A stretch of 14,605 nt of DNA from the NCBI GenBank assembly GCA_021806865.1, contig JAKAPU010000052.1, positions 1-14,605 on the forward strand, in the 5' to 3' direction. The DNA is from an archaeon (GTDB lineage: Archaea; Thermoproteota; Nitrososphaeria; Nitrososphaerales; CADDZS01). The translations under genes were made by a program, and so were the position numbers. Positions 1-5,967 of this stretch are shown here, piece after piece (position 1 is the stretch's first letter; each line of letters begins with the position of its first letter). The notes under the pieces are model-generated. The model was not told where the DNA came from. It saw nothing but the letters and a program-made list of their open reading frames with translations, and ran no database searches.

Positions 1-42
1 ATACTTGTGGAGATCGAGGCGGACGCAGTGATTGACGGGTAG
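1..42 (+). CDS. 3' end of an upstream gene cut by the window (partial)
   Basis: Frame 1 is open from the first base and encodes ILVEIEADAVIDG followed by TAG at 40-42. The alternating hydrophobic/acidic pattern looks like the last beta strand of a globular protein. Only 13 codons are visible, so no family can be named and the call could be chance. It is followed by about 300 bases with no gene. Confidence 0.35.
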   Translation: MLVEIEADAVIDG

Positions 43-212
43 CATCGAAAACTGCTTCCACTCACAAGATAGGTGCACTCTCACATTTTCAGAAAATGAT
101 GTTTAGATGTTGTTTCTGGGCAGAGCACTACAGCCTAGTACACTCGGAAATTAAAATTAGCAAAGCGACGGCCCGAGCGTCTGGAAAAGATTTGCAAGGC
201 AATGATCTGAAG

Positions 213-228
213 AATCTAGATCTAGATT
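213..228. promoter_or_regulatory. Perfect 16-bp palindrome (candidate ParB or operator site)
   Basis: AATCTAGATCTAGATT reads the same on both strands over 16 bp. It is made of two abutting TCTAGA hexamers and lies 116 bp before the ParB-like start codon. Further TCTAGA hexamers occur at 281-286 and 364-369. It could be a binding site for the neighbouring ParB-like protein or another dimeric regulator. Binding is inferred from symmetry and position only. Confidence 0.4.
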
Positions 229-310
229 ACGTTTGAGAATCTTATGATTTCGGCACTCTTCGTCCAATTGCTAAGGCTATTCTAGAAAGGAATCGGGAAA
301 TCAAGCCGTA

Positions 311-319
311 AAAATTTAA
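311..319 (+). promoter_or_regulatory. TATA-like box of the ParB-like gene
   Basis: AAAATTTAA is centred 29 nt before the TTG at 344, the spacing expected for archaeal transcription starting at or next to the start codon (leaderless). This supports TTG 344 as the start. The frame upstream closes at a TAA at 317-319. Confidence 0.5.
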
Positions 320-343
320 GAGACGCGACTATTCGCAGCACGA

Positions 344-1456
344 TTGATATCGGTGGCAGAGATTCTAGAGATCCCTGTGCAGTTGCTGGAGCCAAACCTG
401 TACAACACACGATATTCCGATCCTGAAAATATCGAAGAGCTAGCGGCCTCGATGAAGGCGCAGGGACAGCTTGAGGCAATCGGAGTGAGGCCCCACCCCA
501 CAAAGCAGGGCTTCTACCAGGTGATTTATGGACATCGCAGGTTGCAAGCTGTCAAGCTTCTCCACTGGAACACCATTAGGGCGGAGTTGAAGGAAATAGA
601 TGACAAGACGATGCTCCAGATGGCCGTGGTTGAAAATCTGCAGAGGCAGGACGTCTCGGACTATGAGAAAGGCCTGCTTTTCCGAAATCTCTCGGAGACT
701 TTTGGACTAACGTACGAAGAGATCGGACGAATGGTAGGTAAGTCAAAGCAGCTTGTCTCTAATCACATTGCGATGACGAGGATCCTCTCACAAGAGGATC
801 TAGCGCCTGACCCAGATCTTAACATTTGCATGCAAAAGATCACTGAAGGTGTTGCGCGCGTGCTTGCTCGCGTCCCCGAGGTCTCCGAGAGGAAAAGGCT
901 TCTGAAGCTCGCAGTCAAGGAGAGTTTCTGTGCGAGAGAGCTCAAGGCGCTAGTCGGGCGACCTAGAGAAGGCTCAAGGGTTGATGCGGTAGATGGCATC
1001 GCTTGGATAGCCGAAAACATCCGAAAGAACTCAGACAACAGCAACCAGCTGAAATCAAAGAACAGGCGTGTTTGTGTGATAAGGGCCGAATCGCTCAACT
1101 TTCTGATATCACAGTTGAAAATTTCCGCGTACGACGAGGGTGCGCAGATAGCAAAGAGCGCGGCTCAGATTCTGCTTGAAAAGGGAATAGATCCTCTGCT
1201 TCCCCAGAACTGGTCGAAGGTGCTGATCGAGAAGAGCAAATATGCGGGCTGGGGAAAAATGTCAACAACGACGGATTCAAAATTAGTGGTTCACGAACCG
1301 ACGATCAACCACGAGTTCCTCAGAGGGTATCTGGAAACAATCATGGGCATCAAACTAAAATGCTTGGTCAATAACTCAAAGGTGCAACTCTTCGAGATTT
1401 CTACGACTGACACGCGCGAGAAACTGAAACACATGTACGACAGCAATCTTATCTGA
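344..1456 (+). CDS. ParB/Spo0J-like DNA-binding protein with a V4R-like C-terminal domain
   Basis: This 370-residue protein starts at TTG, with a GTG three codons on as an alternative. Residues about 11-103 form a ParB/sulfiredoxin-type N-terminal domain, with GHRR at 63-66 (the family's GERR/GHRR box) and ENLQRQD at 97-103. In ParB proteins these boxes form a CTP-binding pocket. Residues 121-146 (LTYEEIGRMVGKSKQLVSNH) are the helix-turn-helix. The C-terminal third is not a bacterial ParB dimerisation domain. Residues about 250-355 carry an AYDEGAQIAKSAA helix, then GWG at 302-304 and EFLRGYLETIMG at 324-335, which resembles the V4R/hydrocarbon-binding sensor fold. No parA lies alongside, so a transcription-regulator role is as likely as DNA segregation. 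The ParB-HTH core is secure; the V4R-like call is by eye. Confidence 0.85.
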   Translation: MISVAEILEIPVQLLEPNLYNTRYSDPENIEELAASMKAQGQLEAIGVRPHPTKQGFYQVIYGHRRLQAVKLLHWNTIRAELKEIDDKTMLQMAVVENLQRQDVSDYEKGLLFRNLSETFGLTYEEIGRMVGKSKQLVSNHIAMTRILSQEDLAPDPDLNICMQKITEGVARVLARVPEVSERKRLLKLAVKESFCARELKALVGRPREGSRVDAVDGIAWIAENIRKNSDNSNQLKSKNRRVCVIRAESLNFLISQLKISAYDEGAQIAKSAAQILLEKGIDPLLPQNWSKVLIEKSKYAGWGKMSTTTDSKLVVHEPTINHEFLRGYLETIMGIKLKCLVNNSKVQLFEISTTDTREKLKHMYDSNLI

Positions 1457-1457
1457 A

Positions 1458-1466
1458 CACGTGAAA
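1458..1466 (+). promoter_or_regulatory. CACGTGAAA, matching the right half of bacterial parS
   Basis: Directly after the ParB-like stop codon is CACGTGAAA. The bacterial parS consensus is TGTTNCACGTGAAACA, so the core and right arm match while the left arm does not. It may be chance. Confidence 0.2.
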
Positions 1467-1514
1467 TCTTCCATCTCGCATTCCACGTTGCCATGCTCAG
1501 AGCCCAGTTTAGTC

Positions 1515-1522
1515 AATAAATA
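1515..1522 (+). promoter_or_regulatory. TATA-like box and dyad before the Cys-rich winged-helix gene
   Basis: AATAAATA is centred about 27 nt before ATG 1546, consistent with a leaderless start. Between the box and the ATG is a 5-bp inverted repeat, ACTCA at 1531-1535 and TGAGT at 1540-1544 with a 4-nt spacer. A repressor bound there would block transcription, so it is a candidate autoregulatory operator. Confidence 0.5.
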
Positions 1523-1545
1523 GCACCACCACTCATGGCTGAGTT

Positions 1546-1794
1546 ATGTCAGAATCCTTGCCGATGGTATGCTGCCTCGACGAAGATAACAGGTGCGTTG
1601 AGCTAACAGCGAGGGAGAGTCAGGTCTGCAGTTCGATATGTGCTAGCAAACAGCCCGTTTCCTTCTCTGTCCTAAGAGTTTCCTCGGGTTTGCATCAGGA
1701 AGTACTCTCAAGGATACTCAGACGCTTGACCATCCACCAGGTGATAGAGAAAAGAGAAGATGGAAGATACACGTCTTCGCGATGTGGTCAATAA
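1546..1794 (+). CDS. Small Cys-rich winged-helix protein, candidate arsenic-responsive regulator
   Basis: The protein has 82 residues. Residues about 20-78 read as a small winged helix: helices at 22-33, 39-45 and 49-63, with VLSRILRRLTIHQVIEK as the recognition helix and the wing near EDGRYTSS. Six cysteines are present (C9, C10, C17, C28, C32, C80), unusually many for this size. Adjacent C9-C10 plus C17, C28 and C32 could bind As(III) or another soft metal. The gene ends 35 nt before the arsenite methyltransferase on the same strand, so both probably form one unit. The HTH fold is reasonably clear. The metalloregulator role is inferred from the cysteines and the neighbour, and it does not show the canonical ArsR ELCVC motif. 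Confidence 0.65.
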   Translation: MSESLPMVCCLDEDNRCVELTARESQVCSSICASKQPVSFSVLRVSSGLHQEVLSRILRRLTIHQVIEKREDGRYTSSRCGQ

Positions 1795-1829
1795 ATTACC
1801 CCGCTTCCGACGTAAAATCTTGAGAAAAA

Positions 1830-2573
1830 ATGTCAGAGATTTCGGAATTAGAAATACGAAAAGCAGTGAAGGAAAGATACGCAAAGCTAGCAACATCTTC
1901 GGCATGTTGTGGAGATTCGGGCTATAGGAACTGTTGCTCGTCCTCCCTTATCCCGATAGGCGATCCGGTTCCAGCCGAGGCTTCTTCCGTGAACGCTGGT
2001 TGTGGTTCGCCACTCCTGCTCTTCAAGCCGAAGGAGGGAGACATGGTGCTCGATCTAGGCAGTGGGGGTGGGATAGATGTGTTCAGGGCCTCCCAGCAGG
2101 TCACGGCGAAAGGAAGAGCAATCGGCGTTGACGCTACGCCAGAGATGGTGTGGAGAGCGCGAGAGACAAAGGCCAAGTATGGCGACAAGTACTCAAACGT
2201 CGAATTCAGGTTGGGCGAGATAGAGCACCTGCCAATAGAATCAAACAGTGTTGATTACGTGATATCAAATTGCGTGATCAACCTCTCACCGGACAAGCAA
2301 GCCGTTTTTAACGAATCTTTCAGAGTGTTGAAACATGGAGGCATGTTTGCAGTTGCAGACGTCACATTGGAAAGGGAGATACCGGAGAGCGCAAGGAAGG
2401 ATGTGGACTCGTGGTCCTCATGTATCAGCGGAGCTCTCACCGACCTAGGTTACAAGAAGATGCTCTCGGCGGCGGGCTTTCAGGATGTGAAAATCGAGCA
2501 CATGTCTTCGACAAACATCGGCGAGTACCCGTTTGACTACCACAGCTCGCACATCACGGCGAAAAAGCCGTGA
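1830..2573 (+). CDS. arsM: Arsenite S-adenosylmethionine methyltransferase (ArsM type)
   Basis: This 247-residue class I SAM-dependent methyltransferase should methylate As(III) to methylated arsenicals in the cytoplasm. The SAM loop is VLDLGSGGGIDVF at 73-85, with the acidic residue in GVDATPEM at 99-106 and IEHLPIESNSVDYVISNCVINLSPDK at 131-156. The ISNCVINL motif with C148 and the SSCISGAL motif with C198 correspond to the two catalytic cysteines of ArsM. N-terminal CC pairs at 26-27 and 35-36 and C58 add further thiols, one likely matching the third conserved Cys. The length is short but within the archaeal/bacterial ArsM range. The ATG is preceded by an AT-rich stretch (ATAAATTA at about 1790-1797), so it may also have its own promoter. 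Pairing with the Cys-rich winged-helix gene supports an arsenic-detoxification unit. Confidence 0.9.
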   Translation: MSEISELEIRKAVKERYAKLATSSACCGDSGYRNCCSSSLIPIGDPVPAEASSVNAGCGSPLLLFKPKEGDMVLDLGSGGGIDVFRASQQVTAKGRAIGVDATPEMVWRARETKAKYGDKYSNVEFRLGEIEHLPIESNSVDYVISNCVINLSPDKQAVFNESFRVLKHGGMFAVADVTLEREIPESARKDVDSWSSCISGALTDLGYKKMLSAAGFQDVKIEHMSSTNIGEYPFDYHSSHITAKKP

Positions 2574-2591
2574 TGCCTAGAGGATTCTGAA

Positions 2592-2648
2592 CTGGAGTGC
2601 CCTAATCAAATTTCATCCATCTAGCGAGAGATCCCTGGGCACTTCCAG
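2592..2648. other. Long-stem inverted repeat in a convergent intergenic region
   Basis: CTGGAGTGCCC at 2592-2602 is complementary to GGGCACTTCCAG at 2637-2648, apart from one extra T. This gives an 11-bp stem with one bulge and a 34-nt loop. A nested 5-bp hairpin (CCAGA/TCTGG, 2645-2658) shares part of the right arm. It lies between the convergent ends of arsM and the SRPBCC gene and could be a 3' RNA structure or a bidirectional end signal. No clear poly-T run follows. Confidence 0.4.
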
Positions 2649-2770
2649 AGTCTTCTGGCTTTAGCACCTTTAGATCAACATATTCCACGGCTGAGAACCT
2701 TGTTTAGCGAGGGAGTTTCGTGCGTCTGCAAGGCTTGTGAGTGAAACAGTAAGTTACAAACTAGTCGAAT

Positions 2771-3241
2771 TTATTTCAATAGTTCTTTCTCCATGGCGCT
2801 TGCAAGATGCTTCCACGAGCCCGAGTCTTCTTTTCGCACCTTGCGTGCAAAGGCGGTTGCTTGCTTCCTTGTCATATCTTGCGGCTCTAGCTGGAGGCCG
2901 ACAAAATCAAGGCGTGATTTGTCCTTGCCCTCTGGAACTATCTTGTAGAGGAATTGGGAATACTTGTTCGGACCAGCGATGTGCGTATTTGTCCAAAACA
3001 TTTCGCGGGGATGCAGCCTTACGAGCTTTGTCTTGGAAAAAGATTCACTGCCTTTGTGGAACGTGTCAGTTAGTATGAATGCGTCTTTAGAGAGTTGCTC
3101 AATCTCCCGTTTACCATTTTCATGCATTAATTCCAGATCGGACGGATCGTAACTAGTGCACCACTTGTAAGCTCGGTCTGCAGATACTCGGAAACGCTGA
3201 GTAAAGCGATAGTTTATGCTAGTTGGCAATTGTATCACCAA
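2771..3241 (-). CDS. SRPBCC (START-like) domain protein
   Basis: The protein has 156 residues. The start RFTQRFRVSADRAYKWCTSYDPSDLELM (about 12-39), the mid-protein strands ILTDTFHK and KLVRLHPREMFWTNTHIAG, the strand SQFLYKIVPE, and the closing amphipathic helix from about 123 to 155 give the helix-grip order of SRPBCC/polyketide-cyclase-like ligand-binding proteins. No catalytic signature is seen, so the ligand is unknown. The chosen start is TTG at 3241, with GTG one codon later. A TATA-like box at 3264-3272 lies 27 nt upstream, so it has its own promoter even though other minus-strand genes sit upstream. Confidence 0.65.
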   Translation of the reverse strand: MVIQLPTSINYRFTQRFRVSADRAYKWCTSYDPSDLELMHENGKREIEQLSKDAFILTDTFHKGSESFSKTKLVRLHPREMFWTNTHIAGPNKYSQFLYKIVPEGKDKSRLDFVGLQLEPQDMTRKQATAFARKVRKEDSGSWKHLASAMEKELLK

Positions 3242-3263
3242 GATTTCGCTGGGATATGCAGTT

Positions 3264-3272
3264 GCATAAATG
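3264..3272 (-). promoter_or_regulatory. TATA-like box of the SRPBCC gene
   Basis: On the minus strand this reads CATTTATGC, centred 27 nt before the TTG at 3241. The spacing fits a leaderless start and supports the non-ATG initiation codon. Confidence 0.45.
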
Positions 3273-3359
3273 TCCTTCCCACTTTCAAAGAGTGTCAGGA
3301 ATCACTTGCTTTTGGAAAATGCATATCCCACGTTCAGGAATTACCGAAACAAAGCAAAA

Positions 3360-3641
3360 TCAAGGCCGCGTACCAAACCTGTCAAGCAAGCCAAGATTAG
3401 GATCTGCTATGCGCTCTGTTTCGAGTCTAGTGAACGATTCTTGAAGCCTCAGAACTTCTGGAGTAAGTGCGTAGGCACTATCTTCGATACAGTCGTCTGG
3501 GCCGAAGTTCACTCGATGGAGCTTTGCAAGAGTGCACTCTAGATAGTACTTGGCTTGACTTTCCAGATCTGGCTTTCTCCTGCTTGCCTCGGGGAAGGAA
3601 AGAGCTTCGGGTAACGTGCGGTAGAAAGTGGCTCTCGGAGT
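3360..3641 (-). other. In-frame open continuation after an amber codon (93 codons)
   Basis: Directly after the TAG that ends the 3642-4217 gene, the same frame stays open for 93 codons to a TGA at 3360-3362, beginning TPRATFYRTLPEALSF and ending LGLLDRFGTRP. It has no ATG, GTG or TTG for the first 43 codons, so it is hard to explain as an independent gene. The composition is protein-like: balanced charge and amphipathic stretches such as AKYYLECTLAKLHRV and LQESFTRLETERIAD. Explanations are a nonsense mutation splitting a 285-codon gene, a sequencing error, or stop-codon readthrough. The first two are the more likely. Confidence 0.5.
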
Positions 3642-4217
3642 CTAGGAAACTATGCACTCACTCGTTCCTATCTCAGAAACCAGCATAGCAGGCGCAGGAA
3701 GCCAGCTCTCGCCCAACACCGACTTCTCTTCCTCAAGTAGCATCCTACCTTCCCTCAACCTAGAGCGCCACTCTGAGACCGGCTCATTTGAGTCGAGTAA
3801 AGTGGACTCTGAAAAGCTTCGGAGCATCTCTCCGACAGTTCCGTTAGGCAGTCGGTCGAGTTGCGAAATGAATGCTTCCCACAGCTTTACGGGCCATCCA
3901 TCGCCGAAGCACACTCCTCCCTTGTCGGAGCGCAGCATGTCTCTTCGATCCACCCAGTGAAGAACACAGGTAATCCCATCGCTCGGATGCTCACCTAGTT
4001 CAAGCGTCTTGACAACAATCTTTGGTGAAGTAAGGTTGGTGGTGAAGCGTCGATAAGCGCTCGCCCACTTGCCAAAGTAGCGTCTCAGCGGTGGACCAGA
4101 TTTGGTTTTGAGAACCGCAAGCTTGGATTTCCTTGCACGTGCAAACTCGTCGCCGGGGCGCAGGATGCCTGTCCAACTCATCCTTGAGCCGTGTGCAATC
4201 ATTGGCTCAAGTTCCAT
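3642..4217 (-). CDS. Unrecognised protein, probably truncated by an in-frame amber codon
   Basis: I do not recognise the family. The ORF encodes 191 residues up to TAG at 3642-3644, and 285 codons if the following open frame belongs to it. Visible features are a basic N-terminal third (ARARKSKLAVLKTKSGPPLRRYFGKWASAYRRF, about 26-58), a beta-rich middle with KIVVKTLEL and GITCVLHWVDRRD (66-93), GGVCFGDGWPVKLWEAF (100-116), and an acidic helical segment (148-166). There are no membrane segments or signal peptide. Its ATG lies one base after the TAG of the GNAT gene, so the two are translationally coupled and in one operon. The frame and coupling are clear; the function is unknown. Confidence 0.6.
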   Translation of the reverse strand: MELEPMIAHGSRMSWTGILRPGDEFARARKSKLAVLKTKSGPPLRRYFGKWASAYRRFTTNLTSPKIVVKTLELGEHPSDGITCVLHWVDRRDMLRSDKGGVCFGDGWPVKLWEAFISQLDRLPNGTVGEMLRSFSESTLLDSNEPVSEWRSRLREGRMLLEEEKSVLGESWLPAPAMLVSEIGTSECIVS

Positions 4218-4218
4218 A

Positions 4219-4740
4219 CTAGAGGTGCGCCCTCATCTCCCACGTCCTCTCCCAGCCCAAGTCGGAGTACACCCTTCTTCCCATCTTCGATGCGTTGAGT
4301 CGCATTATGTTGTAGCCTTTCTTTTTACACCAGTTCATCGCCTCTTTCACTATACTAGCCGCAACTCCATTCCTTCTGAACTCTAGCACAGTGTACATCG
4401 AAAGCAGGTACGGCACAGTAGTCCTCTTGCTGTCGGGCTTTGGATGCTCGTCGCGCAGCCACACGCCTCCGCTACCAACCACCTTGCCGTCGCTTGCTAC
4501 GGCGAGAAATCCGATGAATCTTCTCTTGGGAATCAGATCGAGAAGCCACCTCCTGTATGGAAGATCTTTAATGAGATGCTGACCGCGCGAACTTCGCCTA
4601 ATTTCTTCCCACATTTTTCTACGATGAGAAACCAGTACATCTATGTCTCTGAGAGTCGAGCGTCTTATTCTGATCTTTTTGGAAACTCTGTGAGTCTTTT
4701 GCAATGTCGTCGCCTCTTTGATTCGTATGCGCCCTGACAT
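4219..4740 (-). CDS. GNAT-family N-acetyltransferase
   Basis: The protein has 173 residues. IRIRRSTLRDIDVLVSHRRKMWEEI at about 23-47 is the usual GNAT first strand and helix. FIGFLAVASDGKVVGSGGVWL at 75-95 gives the central strands. YLLSMYTVLEFRRNGVAASIVKEAMNWCKKKG at 111-142 contains the acetyl-CoA pyrophosphate loop RRNGVA (the Q/R-x-x-G-x-A motif). NIMRLNASKMGRRVYSDLGW at 144-163 matches the conserved C-terminal 'L.AS..G..lY..lGF' ending. It transfers an acetyl group from acetyl-CoA; the substrate is unknown. About 20 N-terminal residues precede the fold. A TTAAAA box on the minus strand at 4770-4778 overlaps the cupin stop codon and may be an internal promoter. The next gene begins at once after the stop. 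Confidence 0.85.
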   Translation of the reverse strand: MSGRIRIKEATTLQKTHRVSKKIRIRRSTLRDIDVLVSHRRKMWEEIRRSSRGQHLIKDLPYRRWLLDLIPKRRFIGFLAVASDGKVVGSGGVWLRDEHPKPDSKRTTVPYLLSMYTVLEFRRNGVAASIVKEAMNWCKKKGYNIMRLNASKMGRRVYSDLGWERTWEMRAHL

Positions 4741-4773
4741 GTCTTAGATTGCCAGCGTGGCATCTGCAATCTT

Positions 4774-5139
4774 TTAACCAACTATGAAAAGTCTCGTGAG
4801 AGATTTGCAGCTTGCCTTGTGGGAATACCCTTCGGGTATCGAAAATCCTTGTCCTTTCTTCACTACTAATCTCCTAGCGTTAGATTCGAACTCCAGGTTC
4901 AATGCTCCGGAGAGCACGTAACCGTTGTGGGGTTTCTTGCACCATTCTCTTTCATTCCAGGCACGAGATAACTCTAGTATTCGAATGATGTTCCCATCTT
5001 TCAGGACTCGTTTCTTCATCCTGCCTGCTCTCCCTCCACCGCGAACTCTGACCCATGTGATTGCTGGAAAGTCGATCTTGACTTCTTCTGGCCTCAAGAC
5101 TACAGTCCCACTTTTGAGCTCTATCGAACGCACAAACAC
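4774..5139 (-). CDS. Single-domain cupin protein
   Basis: The protein has 121 residues. The second cupin motif, G-x5-P-x-G-x2-H, is complete (G96, P102, G104, H107 in GQGFSIPEGYSH). The first motif is present as KKPHNGYVLSGALNLEF (69-85) but has only one histidine (H71) and no clear Glu, so metal binding may be weak or altered. These folds act as small-molecule enzymes or sensors, and no specific reaction can be read here. The start is GTG at 5139. An AAGGA sequence ends 4 nt upstream, and the preceding peroxiredoxin gene ends only 9 nt away, so this is an operon-internal start using a ribosome binding site, unlike the leaderless genes around it. Confidence 0.75.
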   Translation of the reverse strand: MFVRSIELKSGTVVLRPEEVKIDFPAITWVRVRGGGRAGRMKKRVLKDGNIIRILELSRAWNEREWCKKPHNGYVLSGALNLEFESNARRLVVKKGQGFSIPEGYSHKASCKSLTRLFIVG

Positions 5140-5148
5140 GTGTTCCTT

Positions 5149-5721
5149 TTAGCGTTGCGTTCCCAGATAGTCGAGAACTTCAACGGCGTTCTTGTCGGGA
5201 GGAAACACCGGGTAGAACACTTTTGTAATTATACCATCATGGACGACGATCGTCAGTCTCTTTATGAGTGGCACAGGAACCTCTTCTACTTTGAAAGTTG
5301 GCAGATTGAGAGCGAGCGTCAGCTCAAGTTTGGAGTCGCTCAAAATCTCGTATGGGATGTTCGACCTAATTGCAAATTCTTTCTGATCTTCACTGCTCTG
5401 AGTGCTCACTCCGTAGACTTTGTAGCCTAATCTTGCGAACTCCGAATGGTGATCCCTGTAGGCGCAGGACTCTGGAGTACAGCCGCGGGCTCCTGCTATC
5501 AGATCCCATCCCTTCGGCTGATCCACTCCGGGCTTGCCAGTTCTAGGATAGAAGAAAAACACGGCATTCGAAATCTTGCCTACGTCTACTATGCGATCTC
5601 TGGTAGATCGCAGTACGACTCCGGGCATTCGCATTCCTCGAAGATGGTAAGCTCCATCGTCAACTGGAACAGGGAGGTCCTCTGGGAGCTTGTACGGATC
5701 GTGCTGAGGTTTCTGGTTCAT
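5149..5721 (-). CDS. Peroxiredoxin, PrxQ/BCP-like (AhpC/TSA family)
   Basis: This 190-residue thioredoxin-fold peroxidase should reduce H2O2 or organic hydroperoxides. NAVFFFYPRTGKPG at 52-65 is the strand and loop leading to the active site. GCTPESCAYRDHHSEFARLGYKVYGVS at 80-106 holds the peroxidatic C81 and resolving C86 in the PrxQ C-x4-C arrangement. IPYEILSDSKLEL (122-134) and the TIVVHDGIITKVFYPVFPP strands (157-175) complete the fold. A run between the YPRTG loop and the Cys (GVDQPKGWDLIAGAR, 65-79) makes this loop longer than in E. coli BCP. It is the first gene of the minus-strand cluster with cupin and GNAT genes, which suggests a stress-linked operon. A minus-strand AAACATTT box near 5749-5758 may be its promoter. 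Confidence 0.88.
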   Translation of the reverse strand: MNQKPQHDPYKLPEDLPVPVDDGAYHLRGMRMPGVVLRSTRDRIVDVGKISNAVFFFYPRTGKPGVDQPKGWDLIAGARGCTPESCAYRDHHSEFARLGYKVYGVSTQSSEDQKEFAIRSNIPYEILSDSKLELTLALNLPTFKVEEVPVPLIKRLTIVVHDGIITKVFYPVFPPDKNAVEVLDYLGTQR

Positions 5722-5870
5722 GGCTCTAAATATTCGAGGAAGGTCGAGTCAAATGTTTTTCCCATTCTGGAGATCGACAAATCACAGAGAACACGCCATA
5801 CTTTTTGAAATTCGGACCAGTCTATGAATGTTCGAAGCAAGGTCCTTCTTATTCTTACAAAAGTTCTGCC

Positions 5871-5957
5871 ATGTCAAATGGAGAAAAACCTAGAGAGAAC
5901 TGTGCAGGGTTCAGCAGCTCATCCGAATTAAACGAAGACGTTCTATTCAAGGTATGA
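5871..5957 (+). CDS. Possible 28-aa small protein
   Basis: ATG 5871 to TGA 5957 encodes MSNGEKPRENCAGFSSSSEL followed by NEDVLFKV. It lies in a 246-nt gap between the peroxiredoxin start and the PadR gene end, both on the other strand. AT-rich sequence (TTATTCTTACAAAA, about 5849-5862) lies upstream but is too close for a confident promoter. It is too short to judge; chance is a serious alternative. Confidence 0.2.
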   Translation: MSNGEKPRENCAGFSSSSELNEDVLFKV

Positions 5958-5967
5958 GCGAGTTACT

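Larger units (their letters stand above)
43..343. other. Non-coding stretch upstream of the ParB-like gene
   Basis: No convincing ORF was found here. It holds a small hairpin at 84-98 (CATTTT, loop CAG, AAAATG), a perfect 16-bp palindrome at 213-228, a TCTAGA inside an 8-bp palindrome at 280-287, and the TATA-like box of the next gene at 311-319. The rest shows nothing recognisable. Confidence 0.6.

Noticed and set aside
763..1098. Minus-strand 111-codon ORF inside the ParB-like gene
   Set aside because: It lies wholly within a gene with clear ParB and HTH motifs, and its sequence is low-complexity Ser/Arg-rich as expected of an antisense shadow.
367..2636. 11-nt direct repeat AGAGATCCCTG at 367-377 and 2626-2636
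   Set aside because: Only two copies, one inside a coding region, with no further flanking similarity; consistent with chance.
3642..3644. Genome-wide reassignment of TAG to an amino acid
   Set aside because: TAG ends ino1, the VOC gene, DUF5519, the GNAT gene and the antitoxin at sensible family lengths, so it is a normal stop here.
3223..3688. Plus-strand ORFs opposite the SRPBCC promoter and the amber-separated frame
   Set aside because: The three plus frames overlap each other and have irregular composition, while the minus strand has a continuous protein-like frame in register with the upstream gene.
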